A DNA stretch of 64,000 nucleotides. Source: Anaspis maculata. Taxonomy: Eukaryota > Arthropoda > Insecta > Coleoptera > Scraptiidae. A model generated the notes under the pieces. It was not told the origin of the DNA, did not search any database, and saw nothing but the letters and a program-made list of their open reading frames with translations. Positions 9,949 through 20,980 of the stretch are shown here, one piece after another. The translations under genes were made by a program, and so were the position numbers. The DNA is taken from NCBI GenBank assembly GCA_949128115.1, contig OX421966.1, positions 33,683,042 to 33,747,041 of the forward strand, given 5' to 3'. The first letter of the stretch is position 1. The number at the start of each line of letters is the position of its first letter.

Positions 9949-12037
9949 TAGGCCAGTCAAATAAGGAAAGTTGGAGGGAAAAAACTGTTGGAGTTTAGGA
10001 AATGTACCTTACCAGTAATGTCCGGTAAGGTGTACTGTTGAACATACTAAAAGTCCCCAACTCTACCTATTGAGCTCGAGCCGCCATCTTGGGAAAATGG
10101 TCCTTCGATCCAGTTTTCTGCTTATATTCCGCTAATCATCAGAGATATTCAATTAAGTTAATAAAAAATCAAGGCTATAAAATTGTCTACAAAAATTGTT
10201 TCATATCGATTTTTTTCTCGGATCTGTTGATGATAATAAAATTAAATTGGCAAAAAAAAAATCAAAAAATAAGCGATTTTTTGCCTATGGCTAGAGATAT
10301 TGTCTTCAAAATTTATGAAGATGTTGGCCGTCTACATCAAAGCTAAGTGTGACAGTTGAGATTAAAAAAAAATAGCGATTTTTTTTTTCTTTAATTAGGC
10401 AAAAATTTGGTTTTCGAGTTTGACTTTTCCAACAGGGCGGAGTAAAGGTTCCAATCGAACATCAATCAGTTTTGATATTTACATATTGTAAGACAAGATT
10501 TCATCAGTATTGTGCCTTCACGAGCTTCTGGAATGCTCGATATGAATTGAACTAAAAGAATAATAGCCAAGTCCAAAAAGTGTTGTCGATTGATTCTGAA
10601 GGAGACATTTCGAAACAAAAGACATCAGCAAAGAATATACAAGAGGTCCAAAGGTTATTCAACTGTATATGAGCCCCATATTGGTGTGCCTTATTCAAAA
10701 TAGTACAAAAGAATCAATCAAAATGTTGAAATCCACCCTGTATAACAAAAAGTAACTATACAAAATTGGAAGTAGTAGAGCATACCTGGTGCCAATAATA
10801 CAGCCTTTACATTGCTGAAAAAGAACAAGATTAATTGATTTATTTGAAAGTTATTAGTCCTCAAACTTGACTTTACAAATTTCAGCCAGTCAAATAGGGA
10901 AAAGTAGAGAGAAGTAACTGTCGGAGTTTCAGAATGTTGAATGTTGTCAGAATGCGCTTGAGCCGCCATCTTGGAAAAATGGTCCTTCGATCAAGTTTAT
11001 CACCATTTTTCCAAGATGGCGGCTCCAGCTCAACAGGTAGAGGCGAGGACTTTTAGTATGTTTAGTAGTATACCTTAGCAAACATCCCTGTCAAATTTCT
11101 GAAACTCCGACAGTTATTTACTTCTCTCTACTTTTCCCCATTTGACTGGATAAAATTTGTAAAGTCAAGTTCGAGGACTAATAACTTTCAAATAAATCAA
11201 TCAATCTTGTTCTTTTTTCCAGAAATGTGAAGGCTGTCTTTTTGGCATCAAGTATGCTTCACTACCTCCATTTTGGATAAGGCACATCAATATGGGGCTC
11301 ATATACAGTTGAATAACCTTTGGACCTCCTGTATATCCTTTGCTGGGGTCTTTTGTTTCGCAATGTCTCCTTCAGAACTAATCGACAACACTTTTTGGAC
11401 TTGGCTATTATTCTTTTAGTTTAATTCATATCGAGCATTCCAGAAGCTCGTGAAGGCACAATACTGATGAAATCTTGTCTTACAATATGTAAATATCAAA
11501 ACTGATTGATGTTCGATTGAAACCTTTGCTCCGCCCTGTTGGAAATATCAAACTCAAAAACCAAATTTTTGCTCAATTGAAAAAAAACAAAAAAAAATAT
11601 TTTCGCATCTTTTTTTCTATATCTACTGCCACGTTTAGCTTTGATGTAGACTGCCAACATCTTCATAAATTTTGAAGACAACACCTCTAGCCATAGGCAA
11701 AAAATCGCTTATTTTTTGAATTTTTTTTGTTAATTTAATTCAATTAATATCAACAGATACGAGAAAAAAATCGGTATGAAAAAATTTTTGTAGACAATTT
11801 TATAGCCTTGATTTTTTGATTAAACTCAATTGAATATCTCTGATGATTAGTGGAATATGAGCAGAAAACTGGATCGAAGGACCATTTTTCCAAGATGGCG
11901 GCTCGAGCTCAATAGGTAGAGTTGGGGACTTTCAGTATGTTTAACAGTACACCTTACCGGACATTACTGTCAAATTTCCAAAACTCCAACAGTTTTTTCC
12001 CTCAAACGGAAAAATTTGTTCTAATTTGACTGGCCTA
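9949..12037. mobile_element. 2.1 kb near-complete palindrome (fold-back element), TA ends
   Basis: Ends 'taggccagtcaaat' at 9949 and 'atttgactggccta' at 12037. The arms (~0.95 kb) pair along their whole length; landmarks include 'gagccgccatcttgg' at 10079 against 'ccaagatggcggctcgagc' at 11890, 'tccagttttctgcttat' at 10109 against its complement at 11858, and 'caacactttttggactt' near 11388 against its complement near 10570. No transposase fragment seen. Confidence 0.9.
10885..11152. mobile_element. Short family member nested at the centre of the 2.1 kb palindrome
   Basis: The outer end sequence recurs here (cagccagtcaaatag ... catttgactggat) with the same subterminal order (CTCCGACAG block, then 'ccaagatggcggct'). 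It forms an almost perfect hairpin centred near 11000. Either a nested insertion or a local end duplication. Confidence 0.6.
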
Positions 12038-12293
12038 ATCCGTTGGCCTTATCTTTTGGTAATCCATCCTGCAGATATTGTTGCACATTTCGCGTTTGGA
12101 TTCTTTCATAATTGAAACAATTGCTTCAAAACACACATTGTTTTTTACTGCGTACTACTATGAAATACAACGTCAATAACTATTCAGGCTTGTGTATATC
12201 GCCGATACTACTCGCTGCTATCGCTCTGAATAGAATATTGGTCCGTTGGCCGTACCGTATAGTACAGTGTACATATGTATATGTATACGGATG

Positions 12294-12400
12294 TATGCTG
12301 TATAATATACAGCATGTATATTATATATATATATATATATATATATTGTATATATTGTATATTGTACATGTATATTGTATATTATACATAATATAGTACA
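12294..12400. repeat. (TA)n / (TGTATA)n microsatellite
   Basis: Low-complexity run of TA and TATTGTA units. The open frames at 12112-12396 and 12218-12499 are products of it. Confidence 0.9.
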
Positions 12401-12404
12401 CTGT

Positions 12405-13085
12405 TTATACAGATTGTCCCGTTTTTCAACGCTCACTATTGGTATCTCGGAAACGGTGAGAAATACAATGTCGGTTAACTTAGAAAAAAGTTGCGCCATT
12501 TCATGACCATCTCAAATATGTCAAGATATCCAAGACATCTTTGGTAATTTCTGAAATATCCCGAAAAAAAACAGGAAAATGCCGAATTCGAAAATTTAAA
12601 ATCACTTCTTTATTATGACAGCTATCAATTTGAAAATTGGTATCTTGACATTTTTTGAAGTCCTTGATCGACTGACCTGAATAGCTTTTTTCCTGTGCCC
12701 ACTAGGTTTTGAGATATGACAGTTGACTTCATTTTTTCTTATGGATACCATATCGTTTATTCACCCCAAAAAACTCATTTTTTTCTCTTTCCAAGGATAT
12801 GAAACACTTGTAGAATTTATGTCAAATTAACCTGTAAAAATTAGAAGAACTATTTCTGGGGCGAAAAAATCGAGTTACTGTTTCGGTTGCCATGCTCTTG
12901 TGACATAACAAAACAATGGCAATTCAGTTGCCATGGTCGTTGATTTTGGACAAAAAAGTTGAGTAACATTCCGTTTTTATGTATTTGATAATAAATAACA
13001 ATAAAACAAATACAAAACCAAGTATAACACAAAATAACATAGCAATAAACATTTATAATTTACAATTGCTCAAATTGGAGTCCAT
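12405..13085. repeat. Diverged one-ended relative of the 45696-46627 element
   Basis: The segment 'cccgtttttcaacgctcac' to 'gaaaaaagttgcgcc' at 12419-12495 follows the same order as 45703-45790 (TCCGTTTTCCGAGG, then the GGTTAA...GCGC block). The opposite end was not found, so the limit at 13085 is arbitrary. Confidence 0.45.
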
Positions 13086-13146
13086 TACGGACAGACGGAC
13101 AAACGGACAGACAGACGGATTAATGGGCAGACGGACGGAAGCGCGG
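13086..13146. repeat. GACGGACAGACGG simple repeat
   Basis: Imperfect tandem ACGGACAGACGG units, related in composition to the CTGTCCGT array at 23469. Confidence 0.7.
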
Positions 13147-13162
13147 CCAATAGCGGATTTCC

Positions 13163-13746
13163 TACTAGTCCGGGAGACGGACGCATGTTTAGTACCCCGA
13201 TCGAGTTATGTTTTGAGACTATCATCTATGTATCGAGAAAATATGTGCAACCATGGAATGGCAATCCTGCCTACGTAAATCCTGCCGGAAATGTAGTCAA
13301 TTAAATGATTTAAAAATTGTAGAAAAGAACTTTCAAAATTGTTGTCAACAAATGTCAGTCACATTGTTGATGGCACACAACAATCACTCCTTTGACGCGC
13401 TACTGTCAGAACTTACATGGTGCTGCTAAGCAACTATCGTTACACATCAAGGAGGTTAATGGCGTTACGATAGTTGCTTAGCAGTACCATGGAAGTTCTG
13501 ACAGTGGCGCGTCAAAGAGGTGATTGTTGTGTGCCATCAACAATGTGACTGACATTTGTTGACAAAAATTTTGAAGGTTCTATTCTACAATTTTCAAATA
13601 ATTTAATCAATTGCATTTCTGGCAGGATTTACTTAGGCAGGATTGCCATTCCATGGTTGCACATATTTTCTCGATACATAGATGATCGATAGTCTCTACA
13701 CATAACTCGATAGGGGTACTAAAACCGCGTCCGTCTCCCTTACTAT
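13163..13746. mobile_element. Palindromic element, 0.58 kb
   Basis: Arms meet near 13452. Pairs include 'gaaaatatgtgcaaccatgg' at 13238 against its complement at 13652-13671, and 'caacaatcactcctttgac' at 13379 against 13513. Ends are GTCCGTCTCCC-like. It directly abuts family A copy 5. Confidence 0.85.
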
Positions 13747-15030
13747 ACGAAAATCTGTTGTGGGCGACACAAAACTTTCCCGGCGGTATCCAAAGACATC
13801 AGTAATGACTTTGATCGGAACGTCCCTTCGGATGAGAAGTTAGAATGGAGAGAAAGATTGAAAATATTTGCAGGAAATAGAAAATTTTGTCAGGAAAATT
13901 TGAATTTTCAGAGCTAACCTCAATTTTTCTTCCAAATCATCTTATTGTGGAAATCGCCAATCAAGCTCCACTTTAAGCTCCATCATCTAAGTCCGGTCTC
14001 GATAACCGAGGCCGGTTTTATATTCCCAGCAGGAAAATTTCCGGGAAATTGGAGAAAAATTGTTCGAAAATGTTCAACAACCAGTTATCTATTCCTTAAT
14101 AACAAATGGTTGGAATCTGTTCGCGGAATGAAAAGTTGGAGAATTTGCAGTTTTTCCAGAAAGGAAAACTCGAAAACCGTGGGTCCGATTGTGACAATTT
14201 TTCCTTTGAAAATGAATTCAATTTTTTATCCAACTTTCATTCGCAGCATGTCTGTACCTAAAATGAATATTTCGTGTGGCTCACCGCATGTTGAAGTTTA
14301 CGCTGCAGTTTTTTCAAATTCACGATATGTGCGAATTTGTTATTGAAAAAATTACCGTCGGAAAACCGAAGCTGTGTCTATTTTAAAAATAGATCTACAA
14401 GACGCCCAGTTCAATCTACTTCCGATATCAGTCAAAATTTCTCGAAAAAAGTCGATCCTCGAGCAGGAATGAATTTTTGAGTGGAGTGCTGCATCAAAAA
14501 CGAGTCATCCTGGTGGAAATCCGGGCGAGTCGTTCTCTCGGGTGGCAACGGCTAGGAGAAATTTTGAAAATTCATAACGCCCGACGGGAAAATGATGGAA
14601 AATTGCAACTGCAGACTTAATTTGACTCTTATGTTTTGTTGCTTTCTGCCAAATTTGGTCCCAATTCATCGGATAGATTTTGGATAATTGAATGGTAAAG
14701 TTTTAAACTTTGACATCATTTATTTATTGACAGATGACAGATAGGGCAATATTTTAACCATTCTGAATACAGTTTTTCATGGGCTTTCAAACGCCATTTT
14801 GAAAGTCAAGTTCTGTGAGATATAGCTTCTGTCATTTTTTGATAGTGACATTTCCGTTTGACAGATGACAGCCAAAAACTAATGAGCTCATTTAACAGCA
14901 AGACCCTGTCTGTATACCAAATTTCAAGTCAATCAGATTATCGGTTCGGCAGCTATCGTGTCAGAACGTTTCTCCTGCATCCTGCATCATTACATAACTT
15001 TCCCTTGGACGGGCCGGGAAAGTAAAATGC
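13747..15030 (+). repeat. Repeat family A, copy 5
   Basis: Begins 'aaatctgttgtgggcgac' with a CCCGGCGGTATCC variant shared only with 56995-58566, so these two form a subfamily. Carries the conserved block (14100-14350, open on the plus strand at 13945-14346) and ends near 'gggccgggaaagtaaaatg'. Confidence 0.7.
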
Positions 15031-15609
15031 GTTAAAAGGGACATCAGTGACATCAGTGACGTCAGATATCAGTGAATTTAGATCGTGAACGGAGAACGGG
15101 ATACATATATCTGCACGAGTACCTACACGCTACACGAGAAAGAATAGAAGCCTGTCCACCCCTCTTCCATACTCTATGTCCATGCCCATCAAGTCATAGA
15201 ATAGATAGACGTTTACCATCGTCTTTGCCTAGGTGGTATGGTGGTAAAATGCCCCAATAAAATGTCGGTGTTACGAATTTCGTACTTACATCGTTTTCAA
15301 TTATAATCAAGTAGGTAGTAAACGTAATGACAAAATTATCAAAAACAAAATAATAACAGTTCACAAAATATCGAAGATGACGTATCATTTTTGAGAGGAG
15401 AAAAAGTAAAGTTTTCAGGACTTCAGAAGAAAGAACCAGCGCCTACATTACGACGTCAAGCACACCCTCGAGCACACCTCAACAGCTACGAGGAGCTCGG
15501 CGCATCAGTCGGAAATATAAATAAATGGCCTTTTTCTTACTGGAATACATATTAATTGTTGCATTAATATGATTGGGCTGAAAACTAACGGAAATATACT
15601 AGGACTAAC
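15031..15609. other. Intergenic, nothing recognised
   Basis: Contains a short direct repeat (GACATCAGTGACATCAGTGA near 15041) and no supportable gene. Confidence 0.35.
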
Positions 15610-15745
15610 CTGGTAACATGGAAATTGCTTTGCTTGCAGGAGTCCACGCTTCGAACACGTCAGCATCTTTGCGAAAATAGTTAAAATACCTAGTTACTAT
15701 TTCCACAGCAAAATAGGTCCATTTTAAATAGCGCTTGTTGCACAT
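15610..15745 (-). CDS. Candidate first coding exon, unknown protein
   Basis: On the minus strand an ATG at 15745 opens a frame that runs 45 codons to a consensus donor (CAG then GTTAGT, 15609-15604). The peptide is rich in aromatic and charged residues (KRYLKWTYFAVEIV, then FRKDADVFEAW) and does not look like repeat DNA. Upstream on the same strand is GC-richer sequence with CGTCGTC runs, as in a 5' region. No downstream exon could be linked, and the family is not recognised. Confidence 0.3.
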
Positions 15746-16335
15746 GCACAGCACACCATATTGATGGAACACAAAAACAACAGAAAATCCAGCTGGCAAC
15801 TGACAAGAGCCGACTATTAGTCATTCGTCAAGTCAACCGTCAACGAACGTCGCATCGTCGTCGCTCGTCGTCGTGCTGCTCCGTAGCTCCGTGCTCCGTG
15901 CTGTCAATTGGCAACCATTTCTGACCTACCACCTACCTAACTGAACTGTGAGGCAGGGACAGGGCCGGAGTGGATTTAAATCCGGTTTACTCCTTACTCG
16001 GACAAATCGACCTCCCTGTGTCTTCAGTGCAGTGCTAGATTCAATTTCAGTCGACGCGCACTGTAATTTATTACATTTTTGCATCATCCGGCCCAACTTG
16101 ACCAAGGTGACCAACTTCAAATGAATGAAAATCAGAACATTGAAAAAAAACAGAGAACAAAACACGCGAAATGGAAAGGGGGATCTAGGGGGGGGGGAGC
16201 AAAATGTCCCCTTTTCCAAAAACTTTTACCAACATGAAAAATATAACCATTGCTGAGAAATCTAAAAAGATAACTCCCTTGGGCTGCGCCCGGAAAAGAA
16301 GAGTAAAAAAAAATCGCCGTCGAGAAAGAGAACAA
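15746..16335. other. Unique sequence with a CGTCGT-rich patch
   Basis: The 15840-15905 stretch is low-complexity (CGTCGTC, CTCCGTGCTCC). The rest shows nothing identifiable. It would be the 5' flank if the exon at 15610-15745 is real. Confidence 0.35.
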
Positions 16336-16351
16336 ATAATGTTCTCTTCAA

Positions 16352-17245
16352 CTCGTGGGTCACACATTATCTTTACCTTAATCAGGTGCCTTGGCTTTGT
16401 TTTTTCCCCGGAAACTTCGTCGTACCTTCCTAGCTAAAATCAAAAATCACAGGACAAGTAGGTACACTTATAGGGCATTACAGCGGTTGATATTTCTAGA
16501 CGGCTCCCCGACAAACAACCTGAAATACAACTGGTATAGCCAACTGAGAGAAACCCTTCAAAACTATAACATCACTTTAGACCCTGCCAAATTCCAAACA
16601 CAAGAAATCCGTGCCATTTTGAAGAGCGTCGTTGAGCAGACAGAACACGAGGACTGTAACAGAATATTGTTGAGTACCTTCTGCCCGGATTATAAACATT
16701 TCACACTCCTAGAGCCCCTTCCTTCGATCAGCGGTCCATCGTACTTGGACTTGGACATCCCTATAAACACTAAAAGATGTATAATGCAGCTCAGAACCAG
16801 TAACCGTTTTTCCATAAAGGTTTACCTTAACTTCGCAAACTACACGATTGATCCTAATCAGAGGTGTACCATGTGCAACTTGTCAGAGTGGGAAGAGCTT
16901 GATCACGTTCTTTTTCGTTGTCCTCTGTACACGGGTATCCGAAAGTTCTCCTTTTCTTGCCGGGACTGTCATGAGCTCCTTCAGGGGGTGAGCAAGGAGC
17001 ATGCTGGGGAGATTGTCGCGTTCTTGGCCGGGGCAATGAAACTGAGGTCCTTCGTTTTGAATGAGTAGGTCATGTTATTTGTTGCTTATATTGTGTCGTT
17101 CTGTTCTATTTCACATGTAAAACGTTGTGCTTGACTTTGTAATGTAATTGTTTTGCTTTTTGTTTTATAATACGTACAATTATTGTATTTGGAAAAACTA
17201 ATAAAATTCATTCATTCATTCATTCATTCATTCATTCATTCATTC
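16352..17245 (+). mobile_element. 5'-truncated LINE copy with target-site duplication
   Basis: Flanked by a perfect 16-bp direct repeat, ATAATGTTCTCTTCAA (16336-16351 and 17246-17261). The insert holds the C-terminal part of a LINE ORF2, a 3' UTR with AATAAA near 17200, and a tail of ten ATTC units (17206-17245). Intact flanks and a nearly open frame point to a relatively recent insertion. Confidence 0.92.
16391..17068 (+). pseudogene. LINE ORF2 C-terminal region (partial, open)
   Basis: A 225-codon open frame with no in-frame start of its own, since the 5' part of the element is missing. Near residues 165-190 it carries C-x2-C-x9-H-x4-C (CTMCNLSEWEELDHVLFRC), the zinc-knuckle-like C-terminus common to R1/Jockey/I-type LINE ORF2 proteins. 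The RT catalytic core and any RNase H lie upstream of the truncation. Non-functional alone. Confidence 0.8.
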
Positions 17246-17261
17246 ATAATGTTCTCTTCAA

Positions 17262-18121
17262 AACAGACCTTCTGGAAACCTTGATAATAACACAAGAAAT
17301 TCAAGTGTGATCATTGGAAATAAAAATCCTTGATAGAAAAAACACAAAATTTAACTTTTCAAGTATTTCTTTGGCAGGTTGTGGAACCTATCTGCGAATA
17401 TAATGTCAAAAGTGTAATAAGCACAGGAACGGAAGTATGTGGAAGGGGAGTGGTAGGGTGATGATGTGGGACAAGAGTGAGGTGGTGAATCGCTTGATTC
17501 TTTTGCGGCAGATTTAAAATCAGAAAAACCTGGATTTTTCTTGAAATCGGGACAAATCAGTATTTTTGCTTGAAATCAGGACAAATCAATACATGAACGT
17601 AAAACAGGACAAAGGTGTAAAAATCCAAACTTGTCTTCACTAAATCAGGACGTTTTATCCTGAAAATGTAGGGTGGTTTAGGGTCACATCAGCCGGTATT
17701 CATTGCTATGGTGAATCCAGGTATGTTAAGTGAAAAAGTCGTAGTAACGGCTGGTGTTAAAATCAACAAGTGTGTGATCGGTGACGTCACGGATTCCGAT
17801 TATTGTGTTTGCTGGACTTTGAGGCGGAATTTCTGGCTTATTCGGTCAGGTACAGACATCGGCGAGACATCAATGGAAAGCCCAGAGAAAGAGGATTTTT
17901 TTTCATCTGAAGTATTTTGTTTTGTCGGTCATGAATTTTCGAAATCTTGTGACTCGCCCAATTCAAATTGCATTTTCTTGGAAACTAGAGCACCTAAAAG
18001 CATTGGCGCCCTTTCAAAAGAAAGCTAAAAGATCAGGCTTCCCCTCAATTGAAATTGTTTTGTTATTGCCTTGATATTTTCCGAGAAAATCGCGCTGGAT
18101 TGTTTTAGCTGGGATATCCTG
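17262..18121. other. Intergenic, no gene identified
   Basis: An open frame at 17708-18028 (106 codons) has no recognisable domain. Otherwise unremarkable. Confidence 0.35.
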
Positions 18122-19144
18122 TAACGTAAACATACCAATGCCTGACACTGTGCCTTAACCTGACACCTTTATTTATTTCATGGAAAATAGGCAGAATTAT
18201 TGGCTTTAGACCTATCCTGTTCAAATGTTAGGGTTCGCAAACATTTTACTCTAGATTTTCCATACTGTAGAGTGAGCATAACTAATTTTGAAATGTCTGC
18301 GGCCGTTTGAAGGGTAGCGCAACAGTTGATACCAGAAACACTAATATTTCTGCTAAGATTTTGTAAAATTGAAATAGTTTGTAAAAACGTGAGTTTGGTT
18401 AATTTTCTTGAAACATTCATATAGCATTGCTGCATATTGATGAAGAAAGATGCTGTTACATCAATTACAGGTGATTTCAGAGTTTTATGGTTATAATTGG
18501 GGGTGTCAGCTATTGGCACTGGGTAGGTAATATAGACAAGTCCAATGCCTGAAAATAAGTGTGTCAGCTCCTGGATAATGAGAAATGAACGCAGTGATAG
18601 ACCCTATAACAAAGATTCAATGAGCTTATGCTGCTGTAAAAGTTTCATATTGATATCTTCAGTGGTCCCAATACCTGAGGCCCTAGGTCAGCCACTAGCT
18701 TTATTAGTGTCAGCTACTAGCAATGATAGATATTTGCAGATTCCATACTTCCAGCCTCGCTCCCAGCTATATAACTAACTGGTATTTGACTTGTTATCAG
18801 TTCAATAGAAGTTTCTATTTTGCAATTTATCTACTGCTGTTCCTCTGAATATCACATCTGAGCTGTTTAGATGTGGGTCAGGCATTGGTTCTCTTGAAAT
18901 CAGGCTTAGGGCCAAGTCAAGAGAAGCTATGTCAGGTTCTGGACATGAAAAATCAAATTTTCAACGTTTTCTAAACAAGAACATGAGGCACATTGCACCG
19001 AAATCATCAATGTTATATCATGGATGTTACCTGCTCTAATTATTCCACATACGAAATTCACCCTAAATACTTTTGAATCATTTCTAGACAAGAAAATATA
19101 CAAAGATAGCCCTTAAGGTGTCAGGCATTGGCAGGTTTACGTTA
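18122..19144. mobile_element. DNA element with 27-bp inverted ends and internal copies of the end motif
   Basis: Left end TAACGTAAACATACCAATG continuing with CCTGACAC; right end the complement (gtgtcaggcattggcagg then tttacgtta). The core motif CCAATGCCTGA also occurs internally near 18543 and inverted near 18880, like transposase binding sites. A 113-codon minus-strand frame at 18178-18519 is not recognised. Superfamily unknown. Confidence 0.75.
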
Positions 19145-20980
19145 TAAGGTTTCGTCGTCATCGAATGCGTCTTGGAAAAAAGGAAAAATTTACCTATTGC
19201 CGCGAGAGGTACGAATTAGTACCTATGCAAAAAATTTGATGCATTCTGGTGTCAACAGTAATGCTGAGAAAAATTAGTCAGATGTGTCTAGCTGTCCCAT
19301 AAAAAACGAGGAAGACGTGGAAAGGGTGGAAAAATGCAATATTAACTGAGTATATTTTGACCCCGACCCGAACAGTAGGCGAAAGCACCCTGCACTGTAT
19401 GGTTAAAACATGCCACTTGGCACAGTGACTGTTTGAACCATACTCTTTCAATTCAGAAGTGTAGCCATCGGCGCCAACCCTGCAGTCCCTGTATATGGGG
19501 AGAAGAAGTGGAAAAACCACAGAAAGTTGTTGCTCAAAAACCTAGAAAAAAAATAGCCTTTATCGTCCTTTCTGCTCTGCGTCATTTGAAAACATCTTAC
19601 CAAAGCGGAGCATTGCAGTTAACAATGTTAACACCAAACCAAATCCTTTAAGAATATTTCCAGGTGGAATCGAACATTTTGCGGCAATATGTGCTCTCTC
19701 CAAGAAGCATTCGATGGCAGCGAAACCCTTTTAGTTTGTGCAATTTTTACACAAAAATGGTACATCTTTTGTTTGATCAGCTGCCACAGACAAACGTCTT
19801 CACTGATGATGATACATTTTTGTGACTGACTTGACAAAATGTGAGGCATTAGAATGCCTAAGCCTAACATATTTCTTTCTTCCAATTACCTCATTAACCA
19901 TCATGAACAAAGAAAGTTTATAAAACCAAGAACAACTCGAATGACAATGTCCATTCTACAAGAAGGCAGTTCTTATTGAAGCCACCCGCATTTGGCGGGC
20001 CGAAAATAATCCGGAGGAAAATAATTCAAAGCCGTGAAATCGAGCGCCACGATAGTTCCTGATTTTTCCATGTAGAGCTTGTTACGGGAATGAAGACGTT
20101 CTCATTCGAAACTGATGAATTCAATCCGGTACCCAACAACGTCATCGTTCAGATAGGGACTTTGTAAAAATGAATTGTTATTGGGGCTCGATCAGGAATA
20201 GTATAGACGGCGATTATTTAGCGTTAGGGCAAAGATTGTTTTGACGCCTTTCCAGATCGGCTTTTCGGCGAACACCCTGTATGGTCATTTCTCTGCGTTT
20301 TGTTCCTCCTGACTGCGGCGGTCTCTCACAAACTGGTGAACAACAACGAACTACTGCGTATACGGGGCGTGCTCAAAAAGTTTCTCACTTTGTATTTGTT
20401 TGTACCTTGACTTGAGTAATTGTTTCGCGCTCACCATCGGTTCGAAAATTTTTGGAAGGGTGAAAGACGGTTTAACATTTCCGGTTATAGGCACTTGCGA
20501 TCGCGGGAATCTTTTTAAGCGTTGAGGGCGACTCACGGTGAAAAAAGAGAATAGGCCCCCACAAAGGCAGCCATATCCAATCCTTTCCAAACGGGCAAAG
20601 AAGACCATGGCCCAAAAAGAAGCCACAGCCTTTGAAAAGAATGCCACAATAAGGTGGGCTACCATACACACACCGGCCCACAAATCTTGGATGGTACTCG
20701 TGGTCGAAGTCAATATGCCCTTTTCTCAGTATCTAGAAGCCGGGCCTAACTCTAACATAACCTCTGACACTAACATAAATGTTGAGTCTGATTTAACCAT
20801 AAAAAGAACTTTGAACCGCGAAAACCAGTCAGAATTACATGTCGGTCAAGGTGTAGAGTCAGGTGTTTGTCGGAGGTTTGGGGTGCTGGGACGTCTGAAA
20901 TAATTAGGGGAAAGTTATATCTTCGGGAATAGGTTAGATCTTTTAGATATTTTAGCCTGCGTTGCAAAGGTAGGACTAGG
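19145..20980. other. Unassigned sequence with overlapping open frames near 20350-20900
   Basis: At 20351-20713 (minus) and 20538-20903 (plus) two ~120-codon frames overlap. Neither shows a known domain or clear splice context. 20366-20395 ('gtgctcaaaaagtttctcac') has the look of a transposon end but no partner was found. Confidence 0.3.

Noticed and set aside
12112..12499. Open frames on both strands
   Set aside because: Produced by the TA/TGTATA microsatellite.
20351..20903. Two overlapping ~120-codon frames
   Set aside because: Opposite strands, no domain, no splice context; cannot tell which, if either, is real.
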